24,061 nucleotides of DNA from an uncultured Muribaculaceae bacterium (GTDB lineage: Bacteria > Bacteroidota > Bacteroidia > Bacteroidales > Muribaculaceae), in the NCBI GenBank assembly GCA_910586475.1, contig CAJUHM010000035.1, positions 1 to 24,061 of the forward strand, given 5' to 3'. Shown here one piece after another: positions 7,293 through 14,490 of the stretch; within the stretch, counting starts at the first letter, position 1; each line of letters opens with the position of its first letter. The position numbers were made by a program, and so were the translations under genes. The notes beneath the pieces are model-generated. The model was not told the origin of the DNA and ran no database searches. It worked only from the letters and a program-made list of their open reading frames with translations.

Positions 7293-7937
7293 CTATTTAC
7301 GGCCGAAATCGGCTGGTATCTCACCCCAGCGCTCTGTGTCCCATTTGACAATGGGATTAGTATAGGTGTGGTTCTGCAGCCACACCTCTGCGCGCGAAAC
7401 AAGCTCTCTGATCCGCTGGTTTTCTGGGGTAGTAGCGATCGTTGTCTTAGCCTTACGGTTCCTGACCCACGCCATCGCGGTCTTCGAGTCCGAATAGATC
7501 GTCACATTGCCGCGTCCTGATTTAGTCAACATGGCAAGCGCATGGACTATCGCCAGAAACTCCCCCATGTTGTTTGAGCCCCCTGCAAGCGGCCCGACAT
7601 GAAAGATCTGTTCACCCGTCTCGATGTCGACTCCGCGATATTCGACAGGCCCCGGATTCCTGCTACACGCGGCATCGACCGCAATCGCTCCGCGGACAAT
7701 TTCCGGAATAGCGCTATAGTTCACAATCACAGGCTGTTTGCGGCTACCCATAGCCCTAAAGATATTGAGATACTCCTGCGGATTGCCGCGGTAGGCTGCA
7801 ACCGCCTCTTCCTGAGAGTCGAAACTCTTGAAGCGCGCACCGGCAAACCCTTCCGTCTGCAGACGGCATTCTTCCCATGAATCATAAACTCCCGGCGAAT
7901 GGCCGGCCCAGACGACATAAAATTTTCTACGAGCCAT
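7293..7937 (-). CDS. rnhA: Ribonuclease H1 with N-terminal viroplasmin domain
   Basis: The 214-residue enzyme cleaves the RNA strand of RNA-DNA hybrids. Residues 4-47 (KFYVVWAGHSPGVYDSWEEC) form the caulimovirus viroplasmin/HBD domain that binds hybrids. The catalytic domain follows with the acidic set D88 (IAVDAACSRNPGP), E126 (NMGEFLAI), D150 (IYSDSKTA) and probably D210 near the C-terminus. The usual VDGACSGNPG reads VDAACSRNPG here, a mild change. This two-domain form is common in Bacteroidetes and eukaryotes. It lies 14 bases downstream of the alanine-dehydrogenase-like gene and is the last gene of the aroK transcript. Confidence 0.93.
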   Translation of the reverse strand: MARRKFYVVWAGHSPGVYDSWEECRLQTEGFAGARFKSFDSQEEAVAAYRGNPQEYLNIFRAMGSRKQPVIVNYSAIPEIVRGAIAVDAACSRNPGPVEYRGVDIETGEQIFHVGPLAGGSNNMGEFLAIVHALAMLTKSGRGNVTIYSDSKTAMAWVRNRKAKTTIATTPENQRIRELVSRAEVWLQNHTYTNPIVKWDTERWGEIPADFGRK

Positions 7938-7951
7938 AATTTTTCAGAACG

Positions 7952-9142
7952 TTACGATAGTGTCAGGAATATACGGATATCTACTGCCCGGCGTCCCACC
8001 ATCTCGGCAACCTTTCGGTTGACAACCTTTCCCAGAAAGGTAAACGTCGCTGCCTGAAGTCCCGAATGAAGGTTCAGGGCATTTGTCACACCGTCGCAAT
8101 CGACAAGCTGGCTGAACATCGTTGAAAACGTGTTGCTGAGCGCCATGGCAGCCGTGCGGGCCACTGCGCTGCCGGCATTGACATAACAGGCCCTTGAAGG
8201 CTCTGTCGGAGAGATGTCGAGCGGCGAGGCAAGTGCCAGATCGACTGTAGGCAATGAGGGAAAGGCCACTCCGGGATCTTCGCTGAGATCAAAAATAATC
8301 AGACCGCGCTTCATATCGGATATCGATTCGCAATCAAAGACAGGGGACTGGCTGACTGACGTGTAGATCAGCACATCGGCAGTGCGCAACGCATTAGCCA
8401 TCACGCGCGGATGCATCGCCGAAGCAACCACAGACGGTCCGAGAAGACGGGTGGCCTCACGCAGACGATAAACGTCATTGTCGAACATTCTGACAAGCGC
8501 CCCTGCACCTGTCGCCGAACGCGCCGCAGCACATGCAGCAATACCGCTTCCGATTATCATTACTTCACACGGTCCCACTCCGGCTACTCCGCCCAGCAGA
8601 ATACCCTTTCCATGAACAGAGTCCGCAAGAAATGACGACGCCCTGGCCATCGCAGCACGCCCGTCGACCTCATCAAGAATATCCGCAAAGGGGAGGTTGC
8701 CTCGCTCGTCACGGATCAGATTGACAGCCACGGAAATGATATGCCGGTCGAGAAGAGCGACAACTGTGTCGCGATTGACCCGCATCGGAGTCAGAAGCGT
8801 AAGAAGGAGAGCTCCGCGACGCATCTGCCTGACATCCATCGGATGAAGATCGGCAAGATGAATGACGATGTCACTGCCAAGCACCTCTCCGCGCGAGGTT
8901 ATTCTGACCCCGGCTGCAGCATACTGATTGTCAGTATAGTGGATCGTGTCAGCAGCTCCAGACTCCATTCTGACCGTAAAGCCTTGCTCGACAAGCATTC
9001 TCGCGCCTTCGGGAGTCAGAGGGAAGCGACGCTCCGACAAATCATTGCATTTAGGCAGGCCGAGTGAAAAAAGTCTCCGGCGTGATGCGAGTGCGGAAGG
9101 CTGCTCAAGAGTGGCCATATTCGGATCTAAGGAATGGATCAT
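7952..9142 (-). CDS. Alanine dehydrogenase/PNT-like protein with an altered active site
   Basis: The product has 396 residues and the AlaDh_PNT layout. The N-terminal domain contains SERRFPLTPEGARMLVEQGF (36-55). The NAD domain carries VMIIGSGIAACAAARSATGAGALVRMFDND (194-223), and a C-terminal tail fits Bacteroidetes alanine dehydrogenase relatives. Family members interconvert alanine and pyruvate with NAD(H). Two departures are visible. The substrate lysine of the usual VKxxxP segment aligns with H95 (DIVIHLADLHP), and the third glycine of GxGxxG is alanine. Activity is therefore uncertain. The ATG at 9142 overlaps the aroK stop (ATGA), which favours it over the second methionine eight codons on (9118). 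Confidence 0.75.
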   Translation of the reverse strand: MIHSLDPNMATLEQPSALASRRRLFSLGLPKCNDLSERRFPLTPEGARMLVEQGFTVRMESGAADTIHYTDNQYAAAGVRITSRGEVLGSDIVIHLADLHPMDVRQMRRGALLLTLLTPMRVNRDTVVALLDRHIISVAVNLIRDERGNLPFADILDEVDGRAAMARASSFLADSVHGKGILLGGVAGVGPCEVMIIGSGIAACAAARSATGAGALVRMFDNDVYRLREATRLLGPSVVASAMHPRVMANALRTADVLIYTSVSQSPVFDCESISDMKRGLIIFDLSEDPGVAFPSLPTVDLALASPLDISPTEPSRACYVNAGSAVARTAAMALSNTFSTMFSQLVDCDGVTNALNLHSGLQAATFTFLGKVVNRKVAEMVGRRAVDIRIFLTLS

Positions 9143-9693
9143 AACGAGTTAGCTTTTTTGATGGAAGGCAAGTTGAAACGCTCCATGAATCGTCTGACAG
9201 AACTGTCTATCTCCTCCTGTGAATCGAGAAAATCCGAACAGAATCTGACCGATGCTCCCGAATAGAACGACATCCGGCTTTCGAGCGCCTTCCGGATATA
9301 GGCGTCGAGTTCCTCATCCGACATCGACGCTATCAGCGGACGGCGCCGGCGTCCGAGTTTGAGACGCTGCAGAAGCTTTTCATGGGAAGTCTCGAGCAAA
9401 ACTGTCAGTCCTGCGAGATTCATCCGCTCCATATTATCGTAGAAACAGGGAGTTCCGCCTCCGCAGGCAATAATGACATCCTCGAAATCACTGACCTCAT
9501 GCAACATCCGGCGCTCCATATCACGGAAGCCGTTTTCACCGCATTCCGCAAACAGATCGCGGATATTCCTGTGGAAACGTGTTTCGATATAATTATCGAG
9601 ATCTATGAAACCGAGGCCGGACGCTTTGGCAAGGGCCCGACCGAGAGTGGATTTACCGCTCCCCATGAATCCGATGAGAAAAACAGGCTTCAT
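9139..9693 (-). CDS. aroK: Shikimate kinase
   Basis: Shikimate kinase (184 residues) phosphorylates shikimate at the 3-hydroxyl using ATP. The P-loop is GFMGSGKST (8-16), the shikimate-binding FIDLDNYIE follows with D31/D33, FRDMERRML carries the substrate arginine, and CGGGTP is the glycine-rich shikimate site. Length is normal for the family, with about 15 extra residues. The gene leads a three-gene minus-strand set through ATGA overlap with the alanine-dehydrogenase-like gene. A TATCTTTG box lies 20 bases upstream. With aroQ it is one of two shikimate genes in the window. Confidence 0.95.
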   Translation of the reverse strand: MKPVFLIGFMGSGKSTLGRALAKASGLGFIDLDNYIETRFHRNIRDLFAECGENGFRDMERRMLHEVSDFEDVIIACGGGTPCFYDNMERMNLAGLTVLLETSHEKLLQRLKLGRRRRPLIASMSDEELDAYIRKALESRMSFYSGASVRFCSDFLDSQEEIDSSVRRFMERFNLPSIKKANSL

Positions 9694-9712
9694 TTCAACT
9701 ATTAACTACCTG

Positions 9713-9720
9713 CAAAGATA
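9713..9720 (-). promoter_or_regulatory. Candidate -7 box (TATCTTTG) for the aroK operon
   Basis: The minus strand reads TATCTTTG, a full TAnnTTTG match, with the aroK ATG 19 bases beyond it. An obvious -33 TTTG is missing. Confidence 0.45.
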
Positions 9721-9806
9721 ACTTTTTATCGCCACATTTCCGCCGCATTGAGATGAGTTTTTCGTTTCTCAAACCCACATTACGGCTTGAAACAGTTTCT
9801 AAGTAC

Positions 9807-9827
9807 AAAACAGGCATCTCATGCCTG
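9807..9827 (-). terminator. Terminator after the TatD-family gene
   Basis: CAGGCAT-CTC-ATGCCTG (9811-9827) is a perfect seven-pair stem with a three-base loop. On the minus strand it is followed by TTTTGT, which suits termination of the rnpA-yidD-TatD transcript about 140 bases past its last stop. The rest of the 275-base gap 9694-9968 shows only the aroK -7 box and a short palindrome, GAAACAGTTTC, at 9789-9799. Confidence 0.6.
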
Positions 9828-9968
9828 AATTTAGCTCTTATTCACTCAAAGAGATGTTTTCGAGGGATTTATGAAGACTTACGCAGGGGAGTGATGCGGG
9901 CATCGTGACCGGGAAAACCTCCATAAAGTTCCGGAAAGAACCTTTGAGAGTATAAATTATTATATTTT

Positions 9969-10592
9969 CTATTTGCCTGTCCGCGTCAAACCCAGACATT
10001 CTCTAAGATTGTCGCCACAGTTATCAGTGATCCAGGCTACCGGGCGTCCCAGATTCTCCGCAACCGCTGCCGCAACTGCCTCGATTCCAGTTTCAGAGTC
10101 GTCTGTTTCAATCAGCAGCCTGTCAGCGGGTATCTCCTTCAAAGCATCCGCATTAAACTTCGGACCGACAGAGAGATAAAGTCCCGCAGAGATGAGCAGC
10201 CGGGCCATTTGCGGTTTGCCCCGGAAGCCGTGGATGATCCACGGCTGGCGCGGACGCACTTGCCTGCGGATCGCCAACAGAGATTGGAATGCTTTGACGC
10301 AATGTACAAGAAGCGGCTTTTCAAAACGCTCACTCAGATCGATCTGACGACGGAAAACCTCTGTCTGAACATCTGACGAAGGTCCTCTCAGAGCATCGAG
10401 GCCTGCCTCGCCTAAGGCCTTGACACACGGCTTCTTCAGCATTTCCTCAAGACACCCGAAATCTGCGTCGGTGGAATACCACGGATGAATTCCGGCCGAA
10501 AAAACAAAGCCGGAAGGAAGACTCTCGCCCGGATAGCGGTTAACGAGTGCATCACAGCGCAAAAAATGGGAGTGGGCGTCAATCAGTCTCAC
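9969..10592 (-). CDS. TatD-family metal-dependent hydrolase, short form
   Basis: The protein is 207 residues; ordinary TatD DNases have about 250-265. The metal ligands of the TIM-barrel family are all recognisable: DAHSH with H7 and H9, GEAGLD with E62, LLVHC with H97, IHGFRG with H121 and IETDD with D164/D165. The likely activity is 3'-5' exonuclease or deoxyribonuclease action, but the shortening leaves less of the substrate-binding loops. Translation starts at GTG (10592), which overlaps the yidD stop as GTGA. Short TatD relatives beside yidD are familiar in Bacteroidales. Confidence 0.85.
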   Translation of the reverse strand: MRLIDAHSHFLRCDALVNRYPGESLPSGFVFSAGIHPWYSTDADFGCLEEMLKKPCVKALGEAGLDALRGPSSDVQTEVFRRQIDLSERFEKPLLVHCVKAFQSLLAIRRQVRPRQPWIIHGFRGKPQMARLLISAGLYLSVGPKFNADALKEIPADRLLIETDDSETGIEAVAAAVAENLGRPVAWITDNCGDNLRECLGLTRTGK

Positions 10593-10801
10593 GGCACGGG
10601 GTCATAGCCGCTTCCTCCCCAGGGATGGCAGCGGAGAATTCTTTTCAATGCCAGCCAGCTGCCGTATATGACACCATGCCGCATAATAGACTCTACGGCA
10701 TACTGACTGCATGTCGGGGTAAACCGGCATGCATTCGGCAACATAGGCGAAATGCAAAGCTGATAGAAGCGGATTGGAAGAATAAACAGACGGCGGATCA
10801 T
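10589..10801 (-). CDS. yidD: Membrane protein insertion efficiency factor YidD
   Basis: YidD is a small membrane-associated protein that aids insertion of inner-membrane proteins through YidC. The 70-residue product shows the full signature: IRFYQLCISPMLPNACRFTPTCSQYAVES (10-38), then HGVIYGSWLALKRILRCHPWGGSGYDPVP to the end. It lies seven bases after rnpA and overlaps the TatD-family gene by four. The rnpA-yidD pair is conserved across bacteria; yidC and rpmH are not next to it here. Confidence 0.96.
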   Translation of the reverse strand: MIRRLFILPIRFYQLCISPMLPNACRFTPTCSQYAVESIMRHGVIYGSWLALKRILRCHPWGGSGYDPVP

Positions 10802-10808
10802 AACTTCT

Positions 10809-11237
10809 TCATATGACAGGCTTATCTCCGGCAGAATTGCTTCTGACCGTCCACTCGGCGGCTATGTCACCGATAATTTTCGTAACAGATTTGACTGCGG
10901 CCCTATAGGTTGTCAGATCGTTGGCAACATAGATAAAAGCGATGTCGACCGGACAGTTACCGCCGTCGGGAAAAAGATGACGGTTAAGACGATAGGCCTC
11001 TCTCAGCACCCTTCGCATTCTGACACGCCCGACAGCATGACGCAAACGCCTTTTTGGCACAGTTATGACAAACTGAGGCACTGCAGGCCGAATGTCGCTA
11101 TCTTCACGGAACCGCCACACCGCACGCCACGGATAAGCCATGCGTCCGTGACATTTCTCCCCGGCCGAAAAAAGCCGTTCGATAGCAGTCAGACTGCAGA
11201 GCTTCTCCTTTTTATAGAGTCGTAAGGAAGCGGTCAT
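10809..11237 (-). CDS. rnpA: Ribonuclease P protein component
   Basis: RnpA (142 residues) is the protein cofactor that helps RNase P RNA trim tRNA 5' leaders. The start YKKEKLCSLTAIERLFSAG matches the family, and the core FVITVPKRRLRHAVGRVRMRRVLREAYR (56-83) holds the RNA-binding helix. The usual RNRxKR reads RVRMRR (71-76), so the near-invariant asparagine is valine. Its identity is secured by the yidD gene seven bases downstream. A terminator-like hairpin lies just upstream, and I find no clear -7 box for this gene. Confidence 0.92.
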   Translation of the reverse strand: MTASLRLYKKEKLCSLTAIERLFSAGEKCHGRMAYPWRAVWRFREDSDIRPAVPQFVITVPKRRLRHAVGRVRMRRVLREAYRLNRHLFPDGGNCPVDIAFIYVANDLTTYRAAVKSVTKIIGDIAAEWTVRSNSAGDKPVI

Positions 11238-11251
11238 CGGGAATAATGTAA

Positions 11252-11299
11252 AAACAAAAAAGAGCGCGTATCGGAATTCATGCGATTCCGACTGGGCGC
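11252..11299 (-). terminator. Terminator-like hairpin between hemD and rnpA
   Basis: On the minus strand TCGGAAT and ATTCCGA (11271-11291) form a seven-pair stem with a seven-base loop, extended through an internal loop by GCGC with GCGC (11264-11267, 11296-11299). A run of six T follows, then GTTTTT. It probably ends the hemD transcript, or attenuates read-through into rnpA, whose ATG is only about 15 bases past the T run. Confidence 0.55.
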
Positions 11300-11314
11300 C
11301 CGGATTAATTAATA

Positions 11315-11362
11315 AGCAATGGTCCGACTTCCGGCTTGAAACACCTCAGACGGGCCATTGCT
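11315..11362. other. Imperfect stem-loop in the hemD-rnpA gap
   Basis: AGCAATGG (11315-11322) and CCATTGCT (11355-11362) are perfect eight-base inverted arms. Inside them CCGACT and AGACGG add further pairs around one mismatch, leaving a loop of about 17 bases. It lies 40 bases beyond the hemD stop and upstream of the terminator-like hairpin. It could be a 3' stabilising structure, part of a small RNA, or a leader element for rnpA. Confidence 0.45.
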
Positions 11363-11401
11363 GTAAATCATTGAAAATAAGTTCTGTTAGACCCGCGCTG
11401 A

Positions 11402-12148
11402 TCACGCTTTAGACTCTTCCGCGAGGAAACAGTCGAGAGCTGCGGTCATTGAAGGAGTCTTCGGAGTCGGAGCCTCCAGATCAAGACGCATGCCTGCGTT
11501 TTTGACTGCTGCGGCCGCTGCCGGTCCGAATGTGCCAATCTTGATATCACCCTGTTTGAAGTCCGGGAAATTCTTCATAAGAGAGTCAATGCCCTGAGGG
11601 CTGAAAAAGAGAAGCATATCGTAGTCAAAAGCCTCGTCGGCTGCAAAATCGTTGCTGACCGTACGATACATGACTGCCTTGGTGTAATTGATCTTGTTCT
11701 CGTCGAGAACATTCGAATCAGTCTTGTTTACATCACTGACTACGTACAGATAGCGTTCTTTATTGTGCTTGACCAAAGATGGAACCAGACCTTCGAGTTT
11801 GCCGGTCGATCCATGAAAAATCTTACGCTTGCGATAAACGATATACTTCTGAAGATAGAGTGCGATCGACTCTGTCGTACAGAAATATTTCATATTGTCC
11901 GAAATTGAAATTCGCATCTCTTCGCAAAGGCGGAAAAAATGATCTATGGCAGTACGGGCTGTAAAAATAATAGCCGTGAAATCGGTGATATTAATTTTAG
12001 CTTGGCGGAATTCTTTGGCAGAAAGGCCCTCGACCTTGATAAACGGACGAAAAACGATCTCGACTCCGAACTTTTGAGCAATGTCATAGTAGGGAGACTT
12101 TTCCGACGAAGGCTTGGGCTGGGACACTAAAATCTTTTTAACGTTCAC
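11402..12148 (-). CDS. hemD: Uroporphyrinogen-III synthase
   Basis: The 248-residue product belongs to the HEM4 family, which closes hydroxymethylbilane and inverts ring D in haem and corrin synthesis. The family is weakly conserved; recognisable parts are ILVSQPKP at the start, FTAIIFTARTAIDHFF (57-72), and the second-domain block FDYDMLLFFSPQGIDSLMKNFP followed by IGTFGPAAAAAVKNAG. It is placed after a DUF4271 gene, the usual arrangement in Bacteroidetes. Translation begins with GTG (12148); no in-frame ATG is found upstream before the neighbouring gene. Confidence 0.88.
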   Translation of the reverse strand: MNVKKILVSQPKPSSEKSPYYDIAQKFGVEIVFRPFIKVEGLSAKEFRQAKINITDFTAIIFTARTAIDHFFRLCEEMRISISDNMKYFCTTESIALYLQKYIVYRKRKIFHGSTGKLEGLVPSLVKHNKERYLYVVSDVNKTDSNVLDENKINYTKAVMYRTVSNDFAADEAFDYDMLLFFSPQGIDSLMKNFPDFKQGDIKIGTFGPAAAAAVKNAGMRLDLEAPTPKTPSMTAALDCFLAEESKA

Positions 12149-12178
12149 GCTCGAAGTGTTTTTATAAAAAATTGAGAA

Positions 12179-13069
12179 TCAGATACTTGTGGAGATTCTT
12201 GAAGCTAATTGACAAAGTATTACAGGTGGAATAATTTCCAGAGTGCAAAGATACAAAATAAAGTAGACAAGAGAGGTATAATTGTCGTAAAAAATCCTAA
12301 AACCCTTGGAGATAAATATAAAACGGGCAATTCCATAGAACAATACGCTCAGACTTAACAGCAGTGGAGCAAGCCCCGGACTGAAAAGCGAAAGAAGGGC
12401 CGGAATGACGAGCACAAGTCCAAGAAGCGACTGCGACGCATTGAAACCCTTTAACCACTGCAGGGTGTCCGGTTCGTTGGAAAACAGATAGCCTACTGTC
12501 CTGTAAGCAGCCAGCTGACAGAGATAATACCCGCCTGCCAGAACAGAGAGCATCCCGATTCCGGCAAAGGGGCTGACAGCCATCTCTCCCCGCAGTCCGA
12601 CGGCACTGTAGAGCAGAATACCCTCACAGACACACAGCAATGAAATAAGTGACAGAAGAACACGCGTCTCGCTCAGTGTATTGTTGTCATCGAATATATT
12701 CGCGCGACGGCGAACCTTGAAAAGATCCTGTGCAAATGTCTTGATGAACGTCGAATAATGACGGAAGTTTGACGCGATAAAGAGGAACAGCACAACCAGC
12801 AGGGCAGTGACTCCTGAATCATAGCCGGGAAGCTTCGGCCGAGGCGACGGCATGATACCTTCAGCATAGGCGACACGTCCGAGGGTGGCATTTCGCAGAT
12901 GGATGATGCGCGGAGCGTCAACTTCGTGACAGGTCTTCTGCTCGAGAGCATTGAAAATCACGACAGGCGTCTCCGTAGAGTCTGCAACTACGGATGTTTC
13001 CGACAAATTATTGTCGGACCGGACCGTATCGGGCGAAACCGGCATATGTGTCGCAACGCTGTCGGGCAT
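12179..13069 (-). CDS. DUF4271 integral membrane protein
   Basis: The protein has 296 residues. About the first 85 are polar and without recognised motif. The rest is hydrophobic, with likely helices near 87-100, 138-160, 164-186, 213-232, 233-254 and 267-290, interrupted by a conserved-looking loop FKVRRRANIFDDNN (117-130). This layout fits DUF4271, a Bacteroidetes family commonly encoded before hemD. No function is established to my knowledge, though a membrane role linked to haem synthesis has been suggested only by context. It lies 12 bases after the LOG gene and 30 before hemD, so all three probably share a transcript. Confidence 0.8.
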   Translation of the reverse strand: MPDSVATHMPVSPDTVRSDNNLSETSVVADSTETPVVIFNALEQKTCHEVDAPRIIHLRNATLGRVAYAEGIMPSPRPKLPGYDSGVTALLVVLFLFIASNFRHYSTFIKTFAQDLFKVRRRANIFDDNNTLSETRVLLSLISLLCVCEGILLYSAVGLRGEMAVSPFAGIGMLSVLAGGYYLCQLAAYRTVGYLFSNEPDTLQWLKGFNASQSLLGLVLVIPALLSLFSPGLAPLLLSLSVLFYGIARFIFISKGFRIFYDNYTSLVYFILYLCTLEIIPPVILCQLASRISTSI

Positions 13070-13081
13070 CAGTCTGATCGA

Positions 13082-13675
13082 TTAGTGGATTTTTTGAGAA
13101 AACCGGATAGGTTCAACGGGCTCAAGCGCAAGTCTGACCGCTTCGTCTGCGGTAGTCGCCACACAGAAAAGACTCCTATGGTCCTCATGCATGAATCCTT
13201 CGGCTATCGCTCTGTCAAACTGGGCGATCAGACTGTCATAGTAGCCTTCTATATTAAGAATGACGATATTGCCGTGGTAAAGGCCGAGCTGACGCCATGT
13301 GATAAGTTCAGTCAGCTCCTCGAATGTGCCGCAACCGCCGGGACAGGCGATGGCCGCCATTGACATGCCGGCCATTGTCTGTTTTCTGACATGCATATCA
13401 GGCACTTCGATCATGCGGCTGAGCTGCGGATGCTGCCATGCATTGGCCACCATGAATTGCGGAAGCACACCGATCGCCTCGCCACCTACACTGAGAGCAC
13501 CGTCGATAGCGGCACGCATAAGACCCTGCCGGCCACCGCCGCACACTACTGCATGACCATGTCCGGCAATCAGACGACCGACTTCGAAAACCTCGTCTTT
13601 ATAGATCTGTTTTATATTCTCGCTTGAGGCTCCATAGACTACTACAGCAGTGCCTCCAGATTGTTTTTCAGTCAT
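13082..13675 (-). CDS. LOG/TIGR00730 family nucleotide phosphoribohydrolase
   Basis: The product has 197 residues and a Rossmann-like fold with both LOG signatures: CGGGRQGLM (45-53) and CPGGCGTFEELTE (111-123), plus HVRKQTM (95-101) for phosphate binding. Family members split AMP or cytokinin-nucleotide monophosphates into base and ribose 5-phosphate; many are called lysine decarboxylase by old error. The role in gut bacteria is not settled. A TAATTTTG box sits only seven bases before its ATG. It appears to lead the DUF4271-hemD transcript. Confidence 0.9.
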   Translation of the reverse strand: MTEKQSGGTAVVVYGASSENIKQIYKDEVFEVGRLIAGHGHAVVCGGGRQGLMRAAIDGALSVGGEAIGVLPQFMVANAWQHPQLSRMIEVPDMHVRKQTMAGMSMAAIACPGGCGTFEELTELITWRQLGLYHGNIVILNIEGYYDSLIAQFDRAIAEGFMHEDHRSLFCVATTADEAVRLALEPVEPIRFSQKIH

Positions 13676-13682
13676 TTCTTTG

Positions 13683-13690
13683 CAAAATTA
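13683..13690 (-). promoter_or_regulatory. Candidate -7 box (TAATTTTG) for the LOG-DUF4271-hemD operon
   Basis: TAATTTTG on the minus strand ends seven bases before the ATG at 13675. Initiation would fall at or within a few bases of the start codon. No -33 TTTG is present at the expected spacing. Confidence 0.4.
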
Positions 13691-13763
13691 CAAAAAAACT
13701 TCCATCTCCGCATCATAGTAGGCCCTTCGATAGGAATGTCTGGATTAAAATCTGATCATAGTC

Positions 13764-14393
13764 TCACAGGATTCCAAGTTCGACGTGAGCGGCTACGCGT
13801 TCAATAATCGCATCCTTATGGTCCTTTTCAGGCTGAAAGTCAACCTTGAGATTGACGCCGAAAAAACGTCCGAAAGTCTGCCAGAAAGTCGCACGCAACG
13901 AGCCTAAAAAAGCTTTTATGATACTGTAGCCCGACTGATTGGTCTCGCGCTTGATAAGCTTGCAGAGCATAGTGGCCTGGTTCTTGGAAAATCTCTTCAG
14001 AACCGGTTTATACTGATCAAATATAGCCGATTCCATCCGTTTGAGATAATCCTCGCGCTCTTTGACAGTCGGAAATGTCTCAATATATTCATATGTCTCG
14101 AGCAGAGTCGAACAGATCAGTTTCGCATAAGGAAGCGTCAGCTTGACATCCCTGACCGTACGCCAGTAGAATTCCTCCTCCTTCTTGTTTTTAAACACAA
14201 GCGGAGGATAGCAGACAACATCGCTCAGAACGATCATCGTCACCTCCTCTCCATCCATTTCGGTGACATAGTAGCCTCGGGTCGGCTGTTTGCGGCCCGA
14301 GCCAACGTCCGGAATTTCAAGCAAAGGCGGTTCTGACGCCATCAGTGACAATGACGCTGCGATAAAAACCAGGAGAGTGAGTATTTTCTTCAA
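13764..14393 (-). CDS. DUF4294 exported protein
   Basis: The product has 209 residues. A signal peptide is clear at 1-20 (MKKILTLLVFIAASLSLMAS, with a plausible cut after MAS). The mature part contains GYYVTEMDGEEVTMIVLSDVVCYPP and a helical, charged region (KNKKEEEFYWRTVRDVKLTLPYAK) resembling the DUF4294 family of Bacteroidetes. It is likely periplasmic. No function is known to me. It lies 97 bases beyond the nadB stop on the same strand; that gap holds no clear -7 box or terminator. Confidence 0.78.
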   Translation of the reverse strand: MKKILTLLVFIAASLSLMASEPPLLEIPDVGSGRKQPTRGYYVTEMDGEEVTMIVLSDVVCYPPLVFKNKKEEEFYWRTVRDVKLTLPYAKLICSTLLETYEYIETFPTVKEREDYLKRMESAIFDQYKPVLKRFSKNQATMLCKLIKRETNQSGYSIIKAFLGSLRATFWQTFGRFFGVNLKVDFQPEKDHKDAIIERVAAHVELGIL

Positions 14394-14490
14394 ATGCGAC
14401 AGTTTTATTTCTGTGTCAGGCGGGGGCTGAACGGTTTTTCATTGTTTCCCCTGCTCTAAATCATAACGCGCGAAGAGGCCTCAGATTGTG

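Noticed and set aside
9783..11342. A shared 12-mer CGGCTTGAAACA at 9783-9794 and 11331-11342, both in gaps
   Set aside because: Flanking bases do not match, and a 12-base match in this length can arise by chance.
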